A stretch of 64,000 nt of DNA. Source: Eumeta japonica. Lineage: Eukaryota > Arthropoda > Insecta > Lepidoptera > Psychidae. The notes beneath the pieces were generated by a model that saw nothing but the letters and a program-made list of their open reading frames with translations, was not told where the DNA came from and searched no databases. The position numbers and the translations under genes were made by a program. Where the stretch lies: positions 186,001 to 250,000 of the forward strand of contig BGZK01000092.1 of assembly GCA_005406025.1 (NCBI GenBank), given 5' to 3'. Every line of letters begins with the position of its first letter. Position 1 is the stretch's first letter. Shown here one piece after another: positions 59,220 to 64,000 of this stretch.

Positions 59220-60280
59220 TACGGTTAATTTTTAGCTCAGAGAGAAAGTCAATTATTTTACCAACTATAGGCAAAAAAGTTATATTTATGCTTATGACCA
59301 AGATTTATCCAAAACATTTTCTTCGCTATTATATTGTTTAATATTTATAAAAAACATACATAAAATGTAAAAAATACCTAACAACTAAAAATTTTGAATA
59401 GGTAATAAGAATACGCCAATTAAAAAAAAAGTAATTTGATATTGCAATGGATATAGTTAGGTTTTTATTACATCTTTGAAAATAAAAGTCTTTAAGACAA
59501 AAACTTTAAATGTTTCATATAACTTATTATATTTTTGAAGTTATACTTCTTTTGGCACGTTTGGATGAGAGTGAATTTGTGAGCTGCGCGCGCACAAACG
59601 ACATGATGAAGTTAGCCACAGAATAGAAATAATAAAAAAATATATTTTCAACACTGAATATAGTTACAATACTGAGTGTTCATACTATATAGTACATAGT
59701 ACAGAGTGTTCATGCTATATATTACATAGTACTTATATTCATAACCCAGTTCTTGCAAAATATAGTATTCATATGAATAATCAATTTTGAGTATTAATTT
59801 TCTATAATTATTATTTTTGTTCAATTTATTATATATATAAACATTATTTGTAAACTTTTAACATTGTGTTGTGAAAAATTGTGAAAATTTGAAGTGTTTT
59901 TAAATATTAGAGGTTAACCATGTAAGTATAATATATAGATATATTTCTAACGAACTTATTATTTTCTAACAAATAATTGAATAATAAGTACACACACTCT
60001 TTTTAAATGTATTTGACTCATTCACATAATGAATAATGATTATATATTTGTACTGTATTGTTATATTGTTACGTTAATAAAACATTTTCAATTAAACAAA
60101 ATCGTTTTGATTGATTTTAATATTTATTGTCGATTACTACTGCATTTGAGTTATTTTAAATATTATTCATACGCCAAAGAAGTATAACTTCTAACGCGTG
60201 TACATAAGTACACACACTCTTTTTTTTTTTTTTCTAAAATTAAATAATAGATGAATAATCGCGCAGAAACAAAATAGACT
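59220..60280. other. AT-rich; 30-bp duplication near 59676
   Basis: GAGTGTTCATACTATATAGT...ACATAGTACA is followed by a near copy (GAGTGTTCATGCTATATATT...), period 30 bp. Otherwise nothing. Confidence 0.4.
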
Positions 60281-60425
60281 CGCCCGATATGTATCGGCGG
60301 TCGCCGGCCACGAGCTGCTTATTTTGTACCTCAAGGGAGCCGTTGTTTGTCCGCAGAGCGCCCCAGCGCCCCCTGCCGCCGTCGCGCGCCTGCACGTGTG
60401 CGCTGTTCCCACGTTATTTTTATGA
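60281..60425. other. GC-rich islet with CTCF-like site
   Basis: CpG-rich segment between AT-rich flanks, containing the motif listed next and CCTGCACGTGTGCGC. Confidence 0.4.
60363..60380 (-). promoter_or_regulatory. CTCF-like motif, minus strand
   Basis: Minus strand GGCGGCAGGGGGCGCTGG matches the classical CTCF consensus (CAGGGGGCGCTG) closely. Orientation is opposite to the motif at 11505-11520, and the two point toward each other across 48.9 kb. Confidence 0.4.
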
Positions 60426-61070
60426 AGGGGAATTAACTGCTGCAGTTTATCATTCCGTGTAATAAATAATACAGGCTTTTATGGGTGTTTAATATGTACA
60501 CATATCGTGTGATCAAGATTTATGAAAATCGTCAACGTGATGTCTGATGAAATTTATCGTGTATACGCGTCGTATGCAATATTATTGTAAAGAGCATTAT
60601 TATAAAAAGCATTACCTTGGAATAAATCTGCAAACGTTGTTTCAGCCCGTACTACGTCGCTGCCATAGAAATAATAAAAGCGCAGGAGGCGGGTTTGCGC
60701 CAACAAAACTACATATTTATGAACTCATAAACCGTAAATGCAGGATACGAAAACATCAGTACTGCATATTCATTTTCCATTTAATTTAAAGTTATTACTA
60801 TAGCGTTTTTGTCTTGTAAGTATATTTATTGATATTTCATAGTTTTTAGTTATGCTTCAATAAATTGAGTGCCCGTGAGAATCATTCCTTTGTTTGATTT
60901 GTTTATTACATATTTCATATATTATTTAAAATCAATCGATTAATGCGGAGAATAAATATCTATAAATAGGTAATAAAGTTTGCTCGTTGCCACTATAGTC
61001 GCGAGAAGTAGACAATTATTCAGTCCCAAGCGTCGGCTAAAGTAATTTACCCAACAAACTTAAATTATTT
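60426..61070. other. AT-rich, no gene seen
   Basis: An 80-codon plus frame at 60547-60789 has no recognisable features. Confidence 0.4.
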
Positions 61071-62835
61071 TGACGGACCAGGAGCGGCGTATGGAGCGCT
61101 TAACGGCCCGTTTTTGGTTTTGCTGATCGCTTGACTATTTCGCAGGAGCGGCGCCTCGCCAATTTGGATCGTCGAAATGAACACCAGGTGTCTAGAGGTG
61201 CAGAGCTTCACTTCCGATATGCCGACACGTATACTATGTACTATGATGGACTGTAGACTAGGTGCAGAGTGCAGCATACAACTGCATTCTTATACTATTT
61301 TTCACTGTCTTCGAATTCGTCCTTCGGAGAGTGACCAATTAAAAGGGCCCAATTTAGACAATTAAATAGAAGCGGCCGGGATCTCAAAATCTGTCCTCGA
61401 TTGAAAGCCATACCGTTAGGACAGTTCGTGGATCATTCACGACCTTAACGGTCGCAGGTACAGGACGGAGAATTCACTCTCGCCTCATGCCCGAGCGTCT
61501 TCTCGTCGGGGATATCACCCCGACGGATCCAGATGGGTAGCGGCCCCTTGGGGGGAGATCCATTTCGTGAAGATCCCATCTCTCGTTAGCTCAGCTGACG
61601 TGGCTTTACCCTCAGGTTGGGAAGGGCGTCTTGAATTCTCTTGGAGCGGTCGGCCGTTCGACGACCTCTCGTGCATTAGTGCAATATTCCGGAAGAATTC
61701 ATGGGGACCCTGATGGGCGATGTCGTACATTCGGCGACCAGTGTGCTGGATGAATCCCTCTACGGTTTCGATGTAGAGGTCGCAAGCGATTACATCATTT
61801 AAGACGTACAGTCCCGCTCCCACGATCATCCGTAGACCGATATCTACTGGGCTTGGATCCTTGGATGCATAAGTGAGCCGAAAATGGATATAGCCCTTAT
61901 AATGGGCAACTTTAGCTCGGAGCGATAAGTGCAATAGGAGAACTGTGCACAGCATGCTCCGCACGGCTTTGCTCTGGTGGATGACATGCTCTACCTGAGC
62001 GGCCATTTGCATGAAGCTATCGATCTGTATGCTCAGATATCGGACCCTGGTCTGCCATTCCTTTTCCTGTCTTCGGAGTTTCCGATTGCCCAAGCGGAGA
62101 CTCCGAAGACAGGAAGTAGAAGATCGCCTTGGCTGTCTCCACCAGGGACATGTAGTAGTCCCCGGTAGCGGTGGCACCAGGGCGACAGGAACTTTTGTAC
62201 GCGGCGTCCACTTGTGTTTGATGCGATGCGGCATCGCGTGAGTCTGATGTCGAGTGTGGCAAATTGCTCCTCCAAGTGCTCTGCCAGGATCCTTTGCGGC
62301 GTAACGGTGTATCTCCATTTTATCGAACAGTGGACACACCGTAGCTGGCGCTCTCGTTAGTCTGCGACATAGCTGGTGGAGGGAGTTCCAGTCCTCGCCG
62401 GCCTGTTCGATCGTCTCTTTCCAGGGCGGTGCCCCTGAATGTCTACACCGCCTGTATCAGCTCTTGGGTAATGCGATTCAGTCACGCTTGACACGTAGAT
62501 AGCGTTTCCTGGCCCACAAACTTTGCAAGTTGCGTTTTTGCTGTAGCGCGCGCTGTAGACGTGGTGGGAGGTCCCATCGGCGACTAGTCGGTGCCGGAAG
62601 ATATGTAGTCGCCGCACTGTATGCGGTCTGGACTTTCTCAATGAGGTGTTGTGTGGCTAAGTCAACCTCATCCGGGTAGAAGAAGGACTTGCCGATGAGG
62701 AGCTCCTGTAGTGCGCGTTGATATGCGCTCCAGTCAGTGCGGTGTGTTTGTGGGCGGACGGGAATCATGTAGGCGGTAGTTCCAAGCGTCGGGGGCCCTG
62801 CTGTCATGAGGGCCGCCGATGTCTAAGTCAACTGA
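61071..62835 (-). pseudogene. Jockey-type LINE ORF2, 5' truncated, reverse-transcriptase core deleted
   Basis: Non-LTR retrotransposon relic on the minus strand. 62807-62478 codes for the segment between endonuclease and RT (HRTDWSAYQRALQELLIG, then STRRWDLPPRLQRAL-like reading TSRRWDLPPRLQRALQQKR). A frame change follows, then DYYMSLVETAKAIFYF near 62150. The expected RT domain (about 1 kb with the FADD box) is absent. Sequence resumes at about 62060 with the C-terminal region (IQIDSFMQMAAQVEHVIHQS, RMIVGAGLYVLNDVIACDL, GRRMYDIAHQGPHEFFRNIA) and a stop at 61515. 61071-61514 is the 3' untranslated tail with no poly(A). Several frameshifts add to the damage. A 16-bp inverted repeat sits at the deletion joint. 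Confidence 0.93.
62064..62115. repeat. Inverted repeat at the LINE deletion joint
   Basis: TTCCTGTCTTCGGAGT (62064-62079) and ACTCCGAAGACAGGAA (62100-62115) are exact reverse complements with a 20-nt spacer. Confidence 0.9.
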
Positions 62836-63680
62836 TCCGCCTTTTGAAGGATTACCGAGATATTAAAGTGCATACTGTTGGATGCATTTCAAAAGTAAAA
62901 CTCATACAAACTTATAGTTTTATTGTCTAAATCTATTGTACAAAATTATTCTATAATGTACATTTTTAACATGATTCGCACCAAAAAAGCGATGTTATCT
63001 ATATATTACTTACGAGTTTGAAACTCACCTATACGAATTATATGAACTAAAACAAAATAGTGAGTATGTTCACACCGTGTGTACGTCGGGGTGCGCTGGG
63101 ACGTTTTCGTCGCGATCAATTATTTACGTGCAAATATTGAGATTCTATTACCCAAAAAAAACAATTTTATTTAAATTATCTGATAGAAATGCTTATTACA
63201 TATAAAGTTATATCACGTGACCATGATAAAACGTCTCAGATATTTACATCAAGTATTTCTGTTACAATATCAGAAATATCTGCGTTTTATTCATGTTTAT
63301 GGTCATTGCGTGCTTAAAAACAAGCCCCACTCGCATGTGGCCGATTTTTGTTTAATGTTTTCCGTTTGCACTATGATCATGTTACAGACACTTGTACATT
63401 TTGATAATTTGACAATAGAGCTAAAATGAGGAAAGTAAACCAAACGCACTAATACTTAGTGAGCTTGCTACGTCATGATGATACCACATCTGCGTTCTCA
63501 CATTTAATGCTAACTCTTCCAAAAGCATTGGTAAATTCTTTTCCAGAAAGCTCTTATAGTTTTCGTCAACTGATAATAGAATGCCCCAATAAGGGAAAAA
63601 CAGAGCTAGTTTAACAAATTAAATTATATGTATTCAAGAATAGATGTTGATAATTTCGAAAATTTACTCTAATTATTACT
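62836..63680. other. AT-rich, no gene seen
   Basis: Nothing supportable between the two LINE copies. 70-codon plus frames at 62718-62930 and 63217-63429 have no recognisable product. Confidence 0.4.
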
Positions 63681-63681
63681 G

Positions 63682-64000
63682 TGACGGACGAGGTGCATGA
63701 GTGTAAAACGGCCCGTTTTTGGTTTGGTTTTACTGATCTCCTGGCTATTCGCAGAAATAGCATCTCGCTAACTTAAGTTGTCGAAATAATACCTTTGAAC
63801 ATTAGTTGTCTATATAGATGCAGAGGTTTACTTCCGATATGCCAACACGTATGCTATGTACTATAGTAGTTTGTAGACTAAGTGCAGTACTGGAATAGTG
63901 CAGGAGTGCATGCAGAATGCAGAATGCAGCCGCATTCTTATACTATTTTCTGCATTTCCGAATTCGTCTTTCAAAAAGCGACTAATTAGACGGGTCGAAT
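63682..64000 (-). repeat. Second copy of the jockey-type LINE tail, runs off the window
   Basis: Matches 61071-61360 in the same orientation: TGACGGAC start, CGGCCCGTTTTTGGTTT, TTCACTTCCGATATGCC-type block, GCATTCTTATACTATTTT and CGAATTCGTC. It carries an extra 30-40 bp (TGCATGCAGAATGCAGAATG) near 63910. Whether the ORF follows cannot be seen. Confidence 0.85.

Noticed and set aside
61977..62241. Plus-strand ORFs over the LINE
   Set aside because: They are antisense shadows of the jockey-type ORF2 relic.
1..64000. tRNA or rRNA genes
   Set aside because: I looked for tRNA A/B-box and T-arm patterns on both strands by eye and found no foldable cloverleaf; a covariance-model scan would be needed to exclude decayed copies.

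Overview
The window looks like nuclear DNA of a moth or butterfly. It is AT-rich with short CpG-rich islets, and it carries relics of insect transposons (piggyBac, mariner, a jockey-type LINE). It also has several short repeat motifs that I remember as common in lepidopteran genomes; no database search was possible. I see no complete protein-coding gene, no tRNA or rRNA, no CRISPR array and nothing prokaryotic.

Layout. 1-12 kb: a candidate minus-strand exon at the left edge, a dead piggyBac (1.2-3.1 kb), a dead mariner (8.6-9.5 kb), and GC islets. 11-21 kb: a candidate minus-strand last exon (11.77 kb), a long quiet AT-rich tract, two interspersed repeats, and a Ser/Arg/Pro-rich candidate plus-strand exon (20.6 kb). 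24-32 kb: microsatellite, purine-rich and interspersed repeats, then a better supported minus-strand last exon with a poly(A) signal (30.7-31.0 kb) and a MITE-like element (31.5 kb). 33.6-35.7 kb: a 29-copy tandem array with an exact 70-bp period, followed 100 bp later by a short hAT-type MITE with a perfect 8-bp target duplication. 36-48 kb: a perfect 18-bp-stem hairpin, a candidate initiating exon on the minus strand (37.3-37.5 kb), a second copy of the 17.6-kb repeat in opposite orientation, GC islets and a nested repeat (45.5-46.7 kb). 48-60 kb: a candidate 38-nt microexon, several small elements, a reverse-transcriptase fragment, a G-quadruplex motif and a second MITE-like element. 61-64 kb: a jockey-type LINE that has lost its reverse-transcriptase core, and the start of a second copy of its tail.

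How it may fit together (inference). The minus-strand candidates at 43.6 (5' donor), 37.3 (ATG exon) and 30.9 kb (last exon, poly(A)) could belong to one gene, but the phases of the 37.3 and 30.9 kb exons do not join directly, so at least one exon would be missing. The many CpG-rich islets in gene-poor DNA resemble the regulatory surroundings or long introns of a developmental gene. Two CTCF-like motifs in convergent orientation lie near 11.5 and 60.4 kb. These readings need transcript or comparative data.
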